The notes: generated by a model not told the origin, from the letters alone. 11,315 nt of DNA from an uncultured Clostridia bacterium (GCA_937906775.1 CALCUD010000037.1:1-11315), one strand, 5' to 3'; positions 1 through 7,054 are shown, numbered from the stretch's first letter. A program made the numbers and translations.

Positions 1-273
1 AATGGCCTTGTCCAGTACGCCGGGCGCTTCCTTCTGGAAGCCGCGGCGGTTCAGCAGACCGGTCAGCGAATCCCGTACAGAAAGATCCTCCAGCGCCTTG
101 GCGTAGGAGCGCACGCGGAACTGCAGGTACAGGCTCATGAGACCGCTGCCAAGCAGGGTCAGCAGGGGATAGAGCGTCAGGGTGGTGGCGAAATCCACAC
201 CCAGCACGGTATAGCCAAAATTGCGCTCCAGATAATAGAGCGGACAGAACACCAGGGCCAGAGGCTCGCTGCG
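1..273 (-). other. Segment encoding membrane anchor and start of a GGDEF domain, joined to groEL
   Basis: Residues 239-329 of the open frame do not resemble GroEL. They read as the stretch seen in clostridial membrane-bound GGDEF proteins with an extracytoplasmic sensor region. First comes a short beta-rich piece (PLALVFCPLYYLERNFGY, 242-259), then a hydrophobic helix at about 267-290, a basic/coiled linker ending ALEDLSVR, and DSLTGLLNRRGF (306-317), the hallmark opening of GGDEF domains. The GGDEF active-site loop itself would lie beyond the window edge, so diguanylate cyclase activity cannot be judged. No stop codon or frame break separates it from groEL. The family assignment rests on the DSLTGLLNRRGF motif and topology. 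Confidence 0.8.
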
Positions 274-987
274 TTCCTGCTCCAGCAGGGGAAGGACTTC
301 CTGGATGTTGCTGATCTTCTTGTCGGTGATCAGGATCAGCGGATCGTCCAGAACAGCTTCCATTTTTTCGGTATCGGTGACCATGTAGGCGGAAGCGTAT
401 CCACGGTCAAACTGCATGCCTTCCACGGTGGTCATACCGGTGGTCATCGTCTTGCTTTCTTCAACGGTGATGACGCCGTCGGCACCGACAGTTTCCATCG
501 CATCGGAAATCAACTTGCCGATGGTCTCATCCGCGGCGGAATTGGCGGCAACCTGTTCGATCGCCTGCTTACCGTTGATGGGCTGGCTCAGCTTTCTGAG
601 TCCTTCCACAGCGGCTTCTGTAGCGGCTTCAATCCCCTTTTTCAGGATCATGGGGTTGGCGCCTGCTGCCAGATTGCGAAGGCCTTCACGGATGATGGCC
701 TGAGCCAGCAGAGTCGCGGTGGTAGTACCGTCGCCGGCAACATCGTTGGTTTTGTTGGAAACTTCCTTGACGAGCTGTGCGCCCATGTTTTCGAAGGGAT
801 CTTCCAGTTCGATCTCCTTGGCAATGGTCACGCCGTCATTGGTGATCAGAGGAGCGCCGTATTTCTTATCCAGAACAACGTTGCGGCCCTTCGGTCCGAG
901 AGTGATCTTGACGGTATCCGCCAGCGCGTTGACGCCCTTTTCCAGGCTGCGGCGGGCTTCTTCTCCGAATTGAATCTGTTTGGCCAT
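1..987 (-). CDS. groEL: GroEL N-terminal part fused in frame to a GGDEF-protein segment (partial, chimeric)
   Basis: The frame starts at ATG 987 and stays open for exactly 329 codons to the window edge. Residues 1-237 are plainly chaperonin GroEL (Cpn60): start MAKQIQFGEEAR, TLGPKGRNVVL, nucleotide-binding GDGTTTAT, and AADETIGKLISDAMETVG, reaching KISNIQEVLPLLEQ in the apical domain. From about residue 238 GroEL similarity stops; the expected lysine/glycine stretch and IIAEDVEGEAL are absent. What follows is a different protein (see separate entry). The ribosome site AAGGAG lies 11 bases upstream, and the gene sits 43 bases after groES, the normal operon order. As it stands the product lacks most of the apical domain and the return intermediate and equatorial halves, so it could not form a working chaperonin. 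GroEL identity of the first part is certain; whether the fusion is real is doubtful. Confidence 0.9.
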   Translation of the reverse strand, partial: MAKQIQFGEEARRSLEKGVNALADTVKITLGPKGRNVVLDKKYGAPLITNDGVTIAKEIELEDPFENMGAQLVKEVSNKTNDVAGDGTTTATLLAQAIIREGLRNLAAGANPMILKKGIEAATEAAVEGLRKLSQPINGKQAIEQVAANSAADETIGKLISDAMETVGADGVITVEESKTMTTGMTTVEGMQFDRGYASAYMVTDTEKMEAVLDDPLILITDKKISNIQEVLPLLEQERSEPLALVFCPLYYLERNFGYTVLGVDFATTLTLYPLLTLLGSGLMSLYLQFRVRSYAKALEDLSVRDSLTGLLNRRGFQKEAPGVLDKAI

Positions 988-1030
988 AATTCTACATCTC
1001 CTTCAGTATCATCAGTATACAACCGCAGAT

Positions 1031-1315
1031 TTATTCAACGATTGCCAGAATATCGCTCTGACGGACAATGATCAGTTCCTCACCGTCGACCTTGACTTCG
1101 GTTCCGGCATACTTGGAATAGATCACTTTCTGGCCGGCGGTCACCTGCATGGTGATTTCCTTGCCATCCACATTTCCGCCGGGGCCCACTGCCACTACCA
1201 TGGCCATCTGGGGCTTTTCCTTGGCGGCGCTGATCAGAATCAGACCGGATTTAGTCGTTTCCTCTGCTTCGCAATTCTTGATGACAACGCGGTCACCCAA
1301 AGGCTTCACGGTCAT
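1031..1315 (-). CDS. groES: Co-chaperonin GroES
   Basis: A 94-residue Cpn10 subunit, which forms the heptameric lid of the GroEL folding chamber in the cytosol. Diagnostic segments are MTVKPLGDRVVI at the N-terminus, the mobile-loop region EAEETTKSGLIL followed by AAKEKPQ, then VAVGPGG, the beta strand GQKVIYSKYAGTEV, and the terminal EELIIVRQSDILAIVE. The ATG at 1315 is chosen because AGGAGG (1324-1329) sits 8 bases upstream. A longer in-frame start at 1357 would fall inside the CIRCE operator and adds an untypical charged extension. Length is normal for the family (about 94-97). It is the first gene of the operon, followed after 43 bases by groEL. Confidence 0.97.
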   Translation of the reverse strand: MTVKPLGDRVVIKNCEAEETTKSGLILISAAKEKPQMAMVVAVGPGGNVDGKEITMQVTAGQKVIYSKYAGTEVKVDGEELIIVRQSDILAIVE

Positions 1316-1350
1316 TTTGTCTTCCTCCTGTCGTTCTTCGCTCTTGTCGT

Positions 1351-1377
1351 TTAGCACTCGATAAGTAAGAGTGCTAA
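1351..1377 (-). promoter_or_regulatory. CIRCE operator (HrcA-binding inverted repeat)
   Basis: TTAGCACTC, a nine-base spacer, then GAGTGCTAA: an exact match to the CIRCE consensus, with both 9-base arms perfectly complementary. It lies between the groES promoter and its ribosome binding site. Known biology: HrcA binds CIRCE and represses groESL until heat or misfolded protein titrates GroEL away from HrcA. The hrcA gene is not in this window. Confidence 0.97.
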
Positions 1378-1388
1378 CAACATCACGT

Positions 1389-1417
1389 ACTATATCCTAT
1401 TACTATGTTTCACGCAA
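1389..1417 (-). promoter_or_regulatory. groESL promoter
   Basis: Reading the minus strand, TTGCGT (1412-1417) and TATAGT (1389-1394) are separated by 17 bases. The -10 box matches 5 of 6 consensus bases; the -35 box is weaker. The predicted start near 1382 puts CIRCE immediately downstream, the usual arrangement for HrcA control. Confidence 0.65.
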
Positions 1418-1443
1418 GTATCAAAGTCCCCTTCGTCATCATA

Positions 1444-1493
1444 TATTCTCTTGTATTCTTCGTTTTTCTGCATTATTCTCTGTTATTCTTCGA
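1444..1493. repeat. Five 10-bp-phased T(A/T)TTCT units
   Basis: Starting at 1444, 1454, 1464, 1474 and 1484, each decamer begins TATTCT, except the third, which begins TTTTCT. The first two units are echoed 30 bases later with three mismatches over 22 bases. The array lies between the divergent groESL and mutY promoters. The helical phasing could mark repeated protein contacts or intrinsic curvature, or could be simple AT-rich drift. No known motif was recognised. Confidence 0.5.
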
Positions 1494-1508
1494 TTTGTCC
1501 CGTTTTTT

Positions 1509-1536
1509 TTGTAAAGTCCTTGTGTTAGAATATATT
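1509..1536 (+). promoter_or_regulatory. Putative mutY promoter
   Basis: TTGTAA (1509-1514) and TATATT (1531-1536) with a 16-base spacer. An overlapping extended -10 alternative is TG-T-TAGAAT (-10 box at 1526-1531). Both would give a short leader ending in the AAGGAGG ribosome site at 1549-1555. The choice between them is uncertain. Confidence 0.5.
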
Positions 1537-1561
1537 CCGGCAAATATGAAGGAGGAACTCC

Positions 1562-2611
1562 ATGTCTGATTTTTCCGATTGTCTGCTTGACTGGTATGAT
1601 GTTCATGCACGAAAACTTCCGTGGCGCGGCATACGCGATCCCTACAGGACCTGGATCAGTGAAGCCATGCTTCAGCAGACCCGTGTGGAAACCGTTATTC
1701 CCTATTTCTCTCGTTTTCTGTCAGCCTTTCCCACGCTCTCCGCTCTGGCTGCTGCACCTGTAGAGGATGTTCTGAAGCAGTGGGAAGGTTTGGGATATTA
1801 TTCCCGTGCCCGGAATCTCCACGCGGGTGCGATCGCCGTTATGGAACGCTTTGACGGAATACTTCCGGCGGATCCCGCCGCGCTTCGGACAATTCCGGGG
1901 ATTGGACCGTATACAGCTGGCGCGATCGCTTCTATCGCGTTTGACCGTTCTGTTCCTGCCGTCGACGGAAATGTGATCCGGGTACTGTCCCGATATTTCG
2001 GCATCCGGGAGGATGTCTCCCGCCCCGATGTTCGCCGCGATCTGGAATCTCTGGCCGGTTCTCTGGTTCCCGCAGTCAGACCCGGAGATTACAATCAGGC
2101 CGTCATGGATCTCGGCGCGACCATCTGTGTCCCCGGAACTCCGGAATGCGACCGTTGTCCATTCCTTTTATCCTGCGATGCCTGCAAAACCGGAGACGCT
2201 CCGGATCTTCCGGTTCTTCCGAAAGCGAAAAAGCCAAAAGAAATCTTATGGGATATCCCGCTGATCGTTACGGACGGGCAGGTCCTGATGCGCCTCCGTA
2301 CAGAAAAGCTTTTGCAGGGACTTTGGTGCTTTCCTATGTTTGACCGTTTCGATTCCCCGGAAAAACTGCGCGCCGGATTGGAAAAATGGCTGTCTTCTCC
2401 TGTGGATATATCCCCCGCTGGCACAGCCCGTCATGTTTTCACCCATCAGATCTGGCTAATGGATCTGTATCTGGTTCATCTTCCGTCGTCCTGTCCCGCG
2501 CCAAAGGGAACCGAATGGATTCCGGTATCTGATCTTTCCTCCCTTCCGCTTCCGACAGCAATTCGCGCCGCTGTCCGGGTCATTGAAGGAATCCGGGACG
2601 GGCAGTCCTGA
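1562..2611 (+). CDS. mutY: A/G-specific adenine DNA glycosylase MutY
   Basis: A 349-residue protein (E. coli MutY is 350) that removes adenine mispaired with 8-oxoguanine or guanine in base-excision repair. The glycosylase core holds LPWRGIRDPYRTW and SEAMLQQTRVE with catalytic Glu34, the GYYSRARNL segment, the helix-hairpin-helix IPGIGPYTAGAIAS (111-124) and VPAVDGNV with catalytic Asp135. The [4Fe-4S] cluster ligands are Cys189, 196, 199 and 205 in the exact C-X6-C-X2-C-X5-C spacing. The C-terminal third, from about 227, is the NUDIX-like oxoG-recognition domain (LQGLWCFPMF, then HVFTHQIWLMDLY). The ATG has AAGGAGG six bases upstream. It is a single gene transcribed away from groESL and converging on the SPFH operon. 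All key residues are present, so it should be active. Confidence 0.96.
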   Translation: MSDFSDCLLDWYDVHARKLPWRGIRDPYRTWISEAMLQQTRVETVIPYFSRFLSAFPTLSALAAAPVEDVLKQWEGLGYYSRARNLHAGAIAVMERFDGILPADPAALRTIPGIGPYTAGAIASIAFDRSVPAVDGNVIRVLSRYFGIREDVSRPDVRRDLESLAGSLVPAVRPGDYNQAVMDLGATICVPGTPECDRCPFLLSCDACKTGDAPDLPVLPKAKKPKEILWDIPLIVTDGQVLMRLRTEKLLQGLWCFPMFDRFDSPEKLRAGLEKWLSSPVDISPAGTARHVFTHQIWLMDLYLVHLPSSCPAPKGTEWIPVSDLSSLPLPTAIRAAVRVIEGIRDGQS

Positions 2612-2620
2612 ACACAAAAA

Positions 2621-2650
2621 ACGGAGTCCGGCTTCATTGCCGGACTCCGT
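2621..2650. terminator. Bidirectional intrinsic terminator between mutY and the SPFH gene
   Basis: A perfect 12-bp stem, ACGGAGTCCGGC (2621-2632) with GCCGGACTCCGT (2639-2650), and a 6-base loop. On the minus strand it is followed by six T residues, a strong terminator for the SPFH operon. On the plus strand the tail is only TTTGT, so it is weaker for mutY. It sits 9 bases after the mutY stop. Confidence 0.9.
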
Positions 2651-2668
2651 TTGTATGATCCAGGGGAA

Positions 2669-3724
2669 TTATGCCTGTTTCGCACCGCATTCAGGGCAGA
2701 ACTTGCTGCCGGCGGGAATCTGTGCTCCGCATTCCGTGCAGAATGTGCCGGCATTCTGCTTCGCGCCGCATTCGGGGCAGAACTTGCTGCCGGCGGGGAT
2801 CTGCGCGCCGCACGCAGTGCATACAGCGCCTGTGGCAGCGGGAGCCGCGGCAGCAGGCGCTGCATTGGGAGTAAAGCTCTGGGCAAACATCTGGCCCATC
2901 GCCGCTCCGGCGCCCATGCCGACACCCATGCCAGCCATGCCGGTACCGTCGTTGTTGGCTGCTTCGCGCATCGCTTCAGCCGCCTGATATTTCGCATACT
3001 GATCCAGATTTCCGACAACGCCCATGCTGGTGCGCTTATCCATCGCCTTTTCGACTTCTTCAGGCAGGGAAATATTCTCGATCACAAAGGAGCAAAGGCT
3101 CAGACCGAAAGCGGCCAGCTTGGGATTCACGGCGTTCATGGCGTAGGTCGCCAGTTCATCATAATTCGCCGCAAGATCCAGCGCGGGGATCTTGCTTTCC
3201 GCAATCGCGTCGGTCAGGGAGCTGACCACGGTCCGCTTGATCTGACCTTCAACGCCGTCAACCGTCATCAGGGCGGAGGTGCCGAACACTTCCTTCAGGA
3301 AAGCTTCGGGATTGGTAACCTTGAAGCTGTAGATACCGAAAGCACGAATGCGGATCATGCCGAATTCGGCGTCACGCATCATGACGGGGTTGCTGGTGCC
3401 CCACTTCATATCGAGGAACTGCTTGGTATTGATGAAATAGACGTCGGATTTGAAGGGACTGTTGAAGCCGTATTTCCAGCTCTTGAGAGCGGTCAGGAGC
3501 GGCATGTTGCTGGTCTGCAGTTCATAACGGCCGGGCTGGAAGATATCCGCCAGCTGTCCCTCGTTCACAAAAATGGCAACCTGACTCTCACGGACGGTCA
3601 GCTGCGCGCCCATCATGATTTCCTTGCCGTTCATGTCGTATTTGTGGACCATGGTTTTTGAGGAATTGTCAGACCACTCGATAACATCAATCAGTTGACC
3701 CTTGATAGCACTTAAAATACCCAT
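2669..3724 (-). CDS. SPFH-domain (YdjI-type) protein with two C-terminal zinc ribbons
   Basis: A 351-residue protein. Residues 1-230 match the bacterial SPFH/band-7 branch often labelled virion-core-like or YdjI: GILSAIKGQLIDVIEW, VRESQVAIFVNEGQ, FQPGRYEL, a beta-rich middle, and FGLSLCSFVIENISLPEEV. A helical piece follows (VGNLDQYAKYQAAEAM). Residues 256-300 form a Gly/Met/Ala linker. Last are two near-identical zinc ribbons (302-323 and 329-350), each CxxCGAQIPAGSKFCPECG with four cysteines. No signal peptide or transmembrane helix is evident, so it is probably a peripheral membrane or cytosolic scaffold. The ATG at 3724 is preferred over an upstream start at 3769 because AGGAGG lies just before it and the longer form would overlap the upstream gene. 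It is second in a two-gene operon, 23 bases after a receiver-like protein. In Bacillus, YdjI lies with the PspA-like YdjF; a membrane-stress role here is inference. Confidence 0.88.
   Translation of the reverse strand: MGILSAIKGQLIDVIEWSDNSSKTMVHKYDMNGKEIMMGAQLTVRESQVAIFVNEGQLADIFQPGRYELQTSNMPLLTALKSWKYGFNSPFKSDVYFINTKQFLDMKWGTSNPVMMRDAEFGMIRIRAFGIYSFKVTNPEAFLKEVFGTSALMTVDGVEGQIKRTVVSSLTDAIAESKIPALDLAANYDELATYAMNAVNPKLAAFGLSLCSFVIENISLPEEVEKAMDKRTSMGVVGNLDQYAKYQAAEAMREAANNDGTGMAGMGVGMGAGAAMGQMFAQSFTPNAAPAAAAPAATGAVCTACGAQIPAGSKFCPECGAKQNAGTFCTECGAQIPAGSKFCPECGAKQA
2675..2821 (-). repeat. 81-bp-period duplication encoding the tandem zinc ribbons
   Basis: Two 66-bp copies, 2756-2821 and 2675-2740, are offset by exactly 81 bases (27 codons). 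They are almost identical in DNA as well as protein; protein differences are limited to TA versus TE after the first cysteine. The low synonymous divergence points to recent duplication or ongoing gene conversion inside the SPFH gene. Confidence 0.85.
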
Positions 3725-3747
3725 TTTCACTGCCTCCTTTGATTCGT

Positions 3748-4554
3748 TCAGATTGTCGTATCGCCGCAAAGCGCTGTCAGCGCCGGGAGAACACGTATTC
3801 CGGATATACGGAGCTTAAGTCCCATATATTCTTTCAGATGGCCGATGCTGTCGGATGTATACGCCGTCATTTTCGCGGTCATACTTTCTCCGGAAGTGCT
3901 TTCCTGATCCTGCAGGGGAACAGCCAGCACTGTGATGCGCCCGTCCGTATGGACAATCGGCAGGATATGCATTCCTTCATAGTCGCTGCCAAAGGAATTG
4001 CGGAGAGCGAGCTCAAGGCGTTCCGGTCCGTCATGCCACCGGCCTTCCAGACGTCCTTCGGGAATATCCTGTTCCAGCCGGAACACCATGCAGGGCCTGT
4101 CCGGATCCATCCGGCTGCACATCAGGCGCATATTGCGGTAAAGATCTTCCTTCGTTGCGACATGGCCGTGGATCAGTTTCCGGAAATAATCCCGGCGGCA
4201 ACGGGTCATCAGATCCATTTCCCGGAAGCCGTCATTGGAAAAATCCGCCCGGACCCGGTTCAGGTACACTTTCAGCTCCGTCAGGTACCTCAGCACCTCA
4301 TCGGGAGTCGTTCCCGCCTCAAAAACAGAAAGCGTCGGGTAGTTTTCCCGCAGATATTCCATCATACGTGCGTCTTCTTCGGGGGAAAGCGCAATGGCGA
4401 TTCCGTCCGCATGATGTTTCGAGAGGCTTTCCTTCGCACCCTCGAAGTCATTTCGGATATGAGGAGTTCTGAATCCCTGAATTTCCCAGTTTTTGATCTG
4501 GTCAAAGGCATTGAGGACTTCCTCGCGGTCTGAAACAAGCAGGAGTTTGTACAT
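3748..4554 (-). CDS. Degenerate response-regulator-like protein (no recognisable output domain)
   Basis: A 268-residue protein. Residues 1-100 resemble a CheY-type receiver as found in YesN/AraC-type regulators (MYKLLLVSDREEVLNAF, then IQGFRTPHIRNDFEGA). The chemistry looks lost: the acidic pair is Ser8-Asp9, and where the phospho-aspartate is expected (HADGIAIALSP) position 55 is alanine. The middle region (115-245) resembles the ligand or dimerisation segment found between receiver and HTH in YesN proteins (RKLIHGHVATKEDLYRNM, RPCMVFRLEQD, ILPIVHTDGRITVLAVP). The C-terminus stops at about residue 268, where an AraC-type DNA-binding domain would begin. No HTH is visible. GGAGGT lies six bases before the ATG. 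It is first in an operon with the SPFH gene. It may act by protein contact, perhaps with the SPFH protein; that function is inferred. Confidence 0.75.
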   Translation of the reverse strand: MYKLLLVSDREEVLNAFDQIKNWEIQGFRTPHIRNDFEGAKESLSKHHADGIAIALSPEEDARMMEYLRENYPTLSVFEAGTTPDEVLRYLTELKVYLNRVRADFSNDGFREMDLMTRCRRDYFRKLIHGHVATKEDLYRNMRLMCSRMDPDRPCMVFRLEQDIPEGRLEGRWHDGPERLELALRNSFGSDYEGMHILPIVHTDGRITVLAVPLQDQESTSGESMTAKMTAYTSDSIGHLKEYMGLKLRISGIRVLPALTALCGDTTI

Positions 4555-4595
4555 TCGCCGACCTCCGCTTCCGGATTAATGGGGATAGCCCTGCT

Positions 4596-4624
4596 ATTAT
4601 AACTTACTTGCCGGTTTATTGCAA
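4596..4624 (-). promoter_or_regulatory. Promoter of the receiver-like/SPFH operon
   Basis: Minus strand TTGCAA (4619-4624), 17-base spacer, and perfect TATAAT (4596-4601). The predicted start near 4589 leaves a leader of about 35 bases before the ATG at 4554. It is one of the best sigma-A-type promoters in the window. Its -35 box lies only 22 bases past the stop of the upstream permease gene, and no terminator is visible between them, so some read-through from the ABC pair is possible. Confidence 0.8.
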
Positions 4625-4646
4625 ACGCATATTTCTGTTCTTCCGT

Positions 4647-6257
4647 TTACGCTTTCAGATCTTCCCAGCAGCGAACACCGCGTGTGAAGATCCAGCGGTT
4701 GATAAGCGTTGTCGCAGCAAGAAGGATCACTATCATAAACAGCATCAGAATCTCAGTATTGAATGTGTTGCGCAGGAAATATCCGGCTGTGCCGAAAGCA
4801 AGGCAGAGTCCCCATCCGCCGAACATGACAATGACGGTCGGAGCGCCGCTTTTGACCGGAACCGTTTCGTTTGTCCAGTCCAGGCTCGGCATCTTCAGGT
4901 TCAGCGCAAGCCCGGCAGCACTGTTCAGCAGGACGGACAGGAGACCTGTCAGGATCATCAGCAGGGATACCGTTACGCCCGGCTTCAGAAGCAGGATCAG
5001 GACTAAGGTAGCCAGCAGAACAGGGGGAACACACAGGACCATATGCAGTTTCTGCTTGGCAATCAGGATATCTTTCGATTCCACCGGCGCGGTTCGAAGG
5101 ATCCAGAGCATTTTCCCTTCAAGAGAAACCGACGGCGCACTGATCATATTCATGGAATTCAGCAGACATAGCAGCAGTACCGCAAAAAACGGCATCATGG
5201 GGATCAGCCACGGAGCCAGCGGCGCAACCTGATTCACCACGGCGAAAATGGCATCCCGTTTAATCCATAGCAAAACCGCCACGACCGTCATAAGAAGCAG
5301 ACCGATACCTGTATTGATCAGATAGGCCATGCTTCCCGTCCAGCGCCTGATTTCCTTCCGAAAAAGAGCGTTTGCGACATTCGCCTGGCGGGTTTCCTTT
5401 TCCACGTATACTTTCTTCCTGTCGTCCTGCTTCATGGAAACGATACGGAAGAACGTTCTGGACAGGACGAAGTAAACCGCCGCGAACAGAACAAGCGTCA
5501 TTCCCGCAACGATCAGCCATGCCGCGGCATCCCCTGTCGCGCCAAGCCCGATCTCATAGATCGGGTACAGTTTTGTCTCAAACAGCTCGCGGAACAGATC
5601 CATCCGTTGCAGGATCTCCTGCAGCATCTCATTCATCCGGAAGTAGATCAGATAGTAAAATCCGAACAGGAAGATCAGCAGCGCCGCGACCCCGACATAT
5701 TTATTATGGACGCGGGAAACGACCAGCGCCACCAGCCATCCGAGGATGCTTCCCAGCGCGACCGCTGCCAGATTGATCACAAACATCATGGCAAGATCAG
5801 CCAGGATCACACTGACACCGGGATGAACCGTAACAGCATAGACGATCACTGCCGGGATCCAGCTCATGGCGGTAAAAAGCAGCGAAGTCAGATAAACCGT
5901 CAGCATCCGCGCGAGCAGGATCCTGCCCGCCGGGATCGGCAGGCACAGAAGCAGATCATTGTCTTTGGCATGATACAGCGTATTGTACGTTGTCAGGACG
6001 CTTCCGAATATACCGAAAAACAGGGTGGTGATACCGGCCATGCTCATAAAGAGCCAGTCCGCGCCGACATTCAGAAGTGCGTCTGCAAACAGGAGGGACA
6101 TTCCGACAAAAGCCATGGAGCAGCCGGCAAAGCAGAGCAGCATCACCAGGCTGAGAAGGATCACTTTCACTTTAGAGTAGCGCTTTCCGTCCTTCTTATT
6201 CTGATAGAGGAAGGAAGTCAGTTCCATCAGTTGCTTTTTGAACAAAGCCCTCAGCAT
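4647..6257 (-). CDS. ABC exporter permease, multi-spanning
   Basis: A 536-residue membrane protein with roughly twelve hydrophobic segments in two halves, which suggests an internally duplicated ABC-2-type exporter permease. The first half begins with a basic cytoplasmic N-terminus (LRALFKKQLMELTSFLY) and a long helix near 31-57. It contains YHAKDNDLLLCLPIPAGRIL, the typical cytoplasmic coupling loop of such exporters. A charged loop (MKQDDRKKVYVEKETRQ) then leads to the second half. There the related loop SLEGKMLWILRTAPVESKDIL repeats the theme. The ATG overlaps the ATPase stop codon by seven bases (ATGCTGA), indicating translational coupling; AGGAGGA lies just upstream. The substrate is unknown. 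The protein resembles the putative ABC exporter families of Firmicutes; the exact family is not resolved from sequence alone. Confidence 0.85.
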   Translation of the reverse strand: MLRALFKKQLMELTSFLYQNKKDGKRYSKVKVILLSLVMLLCFAGCSMAFVGMSLLFADALLNVGADWLFMSMAGITTLFFGIFGSVLTTYNTLYHAKDNDLLLCLPIPAGRILLARMLTVYLTSLLFTAMSWIPAVIVYAVTVHPGVSVILADLAMMFVINLAAVALGSILGWLVALVVSRVHNKYVGVAALLIFLFGFYYLIYFRMNEMLQEILQRMDLFRELFETKLYPIYEIGLGATGDAAAWLIVAGMTLVLFAAVYFVLSRTFFRIVSMKQDDRKKVYVEKETRQANVANALFRKEIRRWTGSMAYLINTGIGLLLMTVVAVLLWIKRDAIFAVVNQVAPLAPWLIPMMPFFAVLLLCLLNSMNMISAPSVSLEGKMLWILRTAPVESKDILIAKQKLHMVLCVPPVLLATLVLILLLKPGVTVSLLMILTGLLSVLLNSAAGLALNLKMPSLDWTNETVPVKSGAPTVIVMFGGWGLCLAFGTAGYFLRNTFNTEILMLFMIVILLAATTLINRWIFTRGVRCWEDLKA

Positions 6258-6967
6258 TCTTTATCCTCCTCCAGTTCCAGGAACACTTCCTCCAGGGACT
6301 CATTGTTCACGATCTCTTCCATCGTTCCGGCCTTGATCAGTTTCCCTTCCTTTATGATGGCAACCTTGTCGCAAAGTTTCTCCGCCACCTCCAGTACATG
6401 AGTCGAGAAGAAGATCGCGCCGCCCTGATCGCACAGTTCACGCATGAGTTCCTTCAGGCGGAAGCTGGCCTTGGGATCCAGTCCGACAAAAGGCTCGTCC
6501 ATGATCAGAAGCTTCGGTTCGTGGATCAGTGCGCTGATGATCGCGAGCTTCTGCTTCATTCCGTGACTGTAGGCGGAAATCGGTTGAGCCAGATCATCTG
6601 TCAGGGTAAAATCATCGGCATACTTCCGAATCCTTTCCTGACGGTCCTCCGCGCTGATTTCAAAAATATCGGCAATGAAATTCAGATATCCGATCCCTGT
6701 CATGAAATCGTACAAATCGGGATTGTCCGGGATATAAGCGATCATCTTCTTGCAGTCCACCGGCTTTTTCAGCGGATTGACGCCGTTGATGAAGATCTCG
6801 CCTTCCTCATATTTCAGCAATCCCAGCACGCATTTCAGCGTCGTGGTTTTTCCGGCGCCGTTATGTCCGATAAATCCGTAGATTTCTCCGGGCTGAATAT
6901 GCAGGCTCAGATCGTTGACCGCGGTCTTGTCTCCGAAGCGTTTGGTCAGGTGGTCGATTTTAAGCAT
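6251..6967 (-). CDS. ABC exporter ATP-binding protein
   Basis: A 238-residue nucleotide-binding subunit of an ABC-2-type exporter, partner of the permease that overlaps its 3' end. Motifs are Walker A GHNGAGKTT (34-42), a Q-loop region YIPDNPDLYDF (the glutamine is replaced by Asp, as in many exporter ATPases of this kind), signature YSHGMKQKL, Walker B LLIMDEPFVGLDP and switch His in FFSTHV. The C-terminus is acidic (LEEVFLELEEDKEC), as expected for this subfamily. The start is taken as ATG 6967 (MLKIDHLTKRF). The frame extends upstream to a TTG at 7021, but that start lacks a ribosome site and adds an unconserved basic tail. The site before 6967 is only moderate (AGGAAAGG about 13 bases away), so the start is less certain than the function. 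Its promoter faces away from the glycosyltransferase. Confidence 0.92.
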   Translation of the reverse strand: MLKIDHLTKRFGDKTAVNDLSLHIQPGEIYGFIGHNGAGKTTTLKCVLGLLKYEEGEIFINGVNPLKKPVDCKKMIAYIPDNPDLYDFMTGIGYLNFIADIFEISAEDRQERIRKYADDFTLTDDLAQPISAYSHGMKQKLAIISALIHEPKLLIMDEPFVGLDPKASFRLKELMRELCDQGGAIFFSTHVLEVAEKLCDKVAIIKEGKLIKAGTMEEIVNNESLEEVFLELEEDKEC

Positions 6968-7054
6968 CTTGTTTCTCGTACCTTTCCTTGATAATTTTCT
7001 TTCCTCCGTTTTCAGGATCAATGCCCGAAGCAGAAGCGAATTTTAACGTTTCAC

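Noticed and set aside
416..973. Plus-strand frames within the groEL region
   Set aside because: These are complements of the unmistakable GroEL coding sequence.
1316..1357. Longer GroES start at 1357
   Set aside because: It would place the start codon inside the CIRCE operator, and the internal ATG at 1315 has an ideal AGGAGG and matches the family N-terminus.
1444..1493. CRISPR-like array
   Set aside because: The units are 10 bases long with no distinct spacers; they are phased short motifs, not CRISPR repeats.
2651..3661. Long plus-strand open frame of 336 codons opposite the SPFH gene
   Set aside because: It is the antisense shadow of a gene with clear SPFH and zinc-ribbon motifs, good ribosome site and terminator; the predicted protein shows no family features.
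3739..4533. 264-codon plus-strand frame opposite the receiver-like gene
   Set aside because: Antisense shadow; the minus-strand gene has promoter, ribosome site and receiver-like N-terminus.
4621..4650. Weak AAACG/CGTTT inverted repeat after the ABC permease stop
   Set aside because: Only five pairs around a loop of about 18 bases and no T-tract; not supported as a terminator.
5607..6401. 264-codon plus-strand frame opposite the ABC permease
   Set aside because: Its composition is rich in His, Gln and Asp, as expected from reading the complement of membrane-protein codons. It is a shadow of the permease/ATPase pair.
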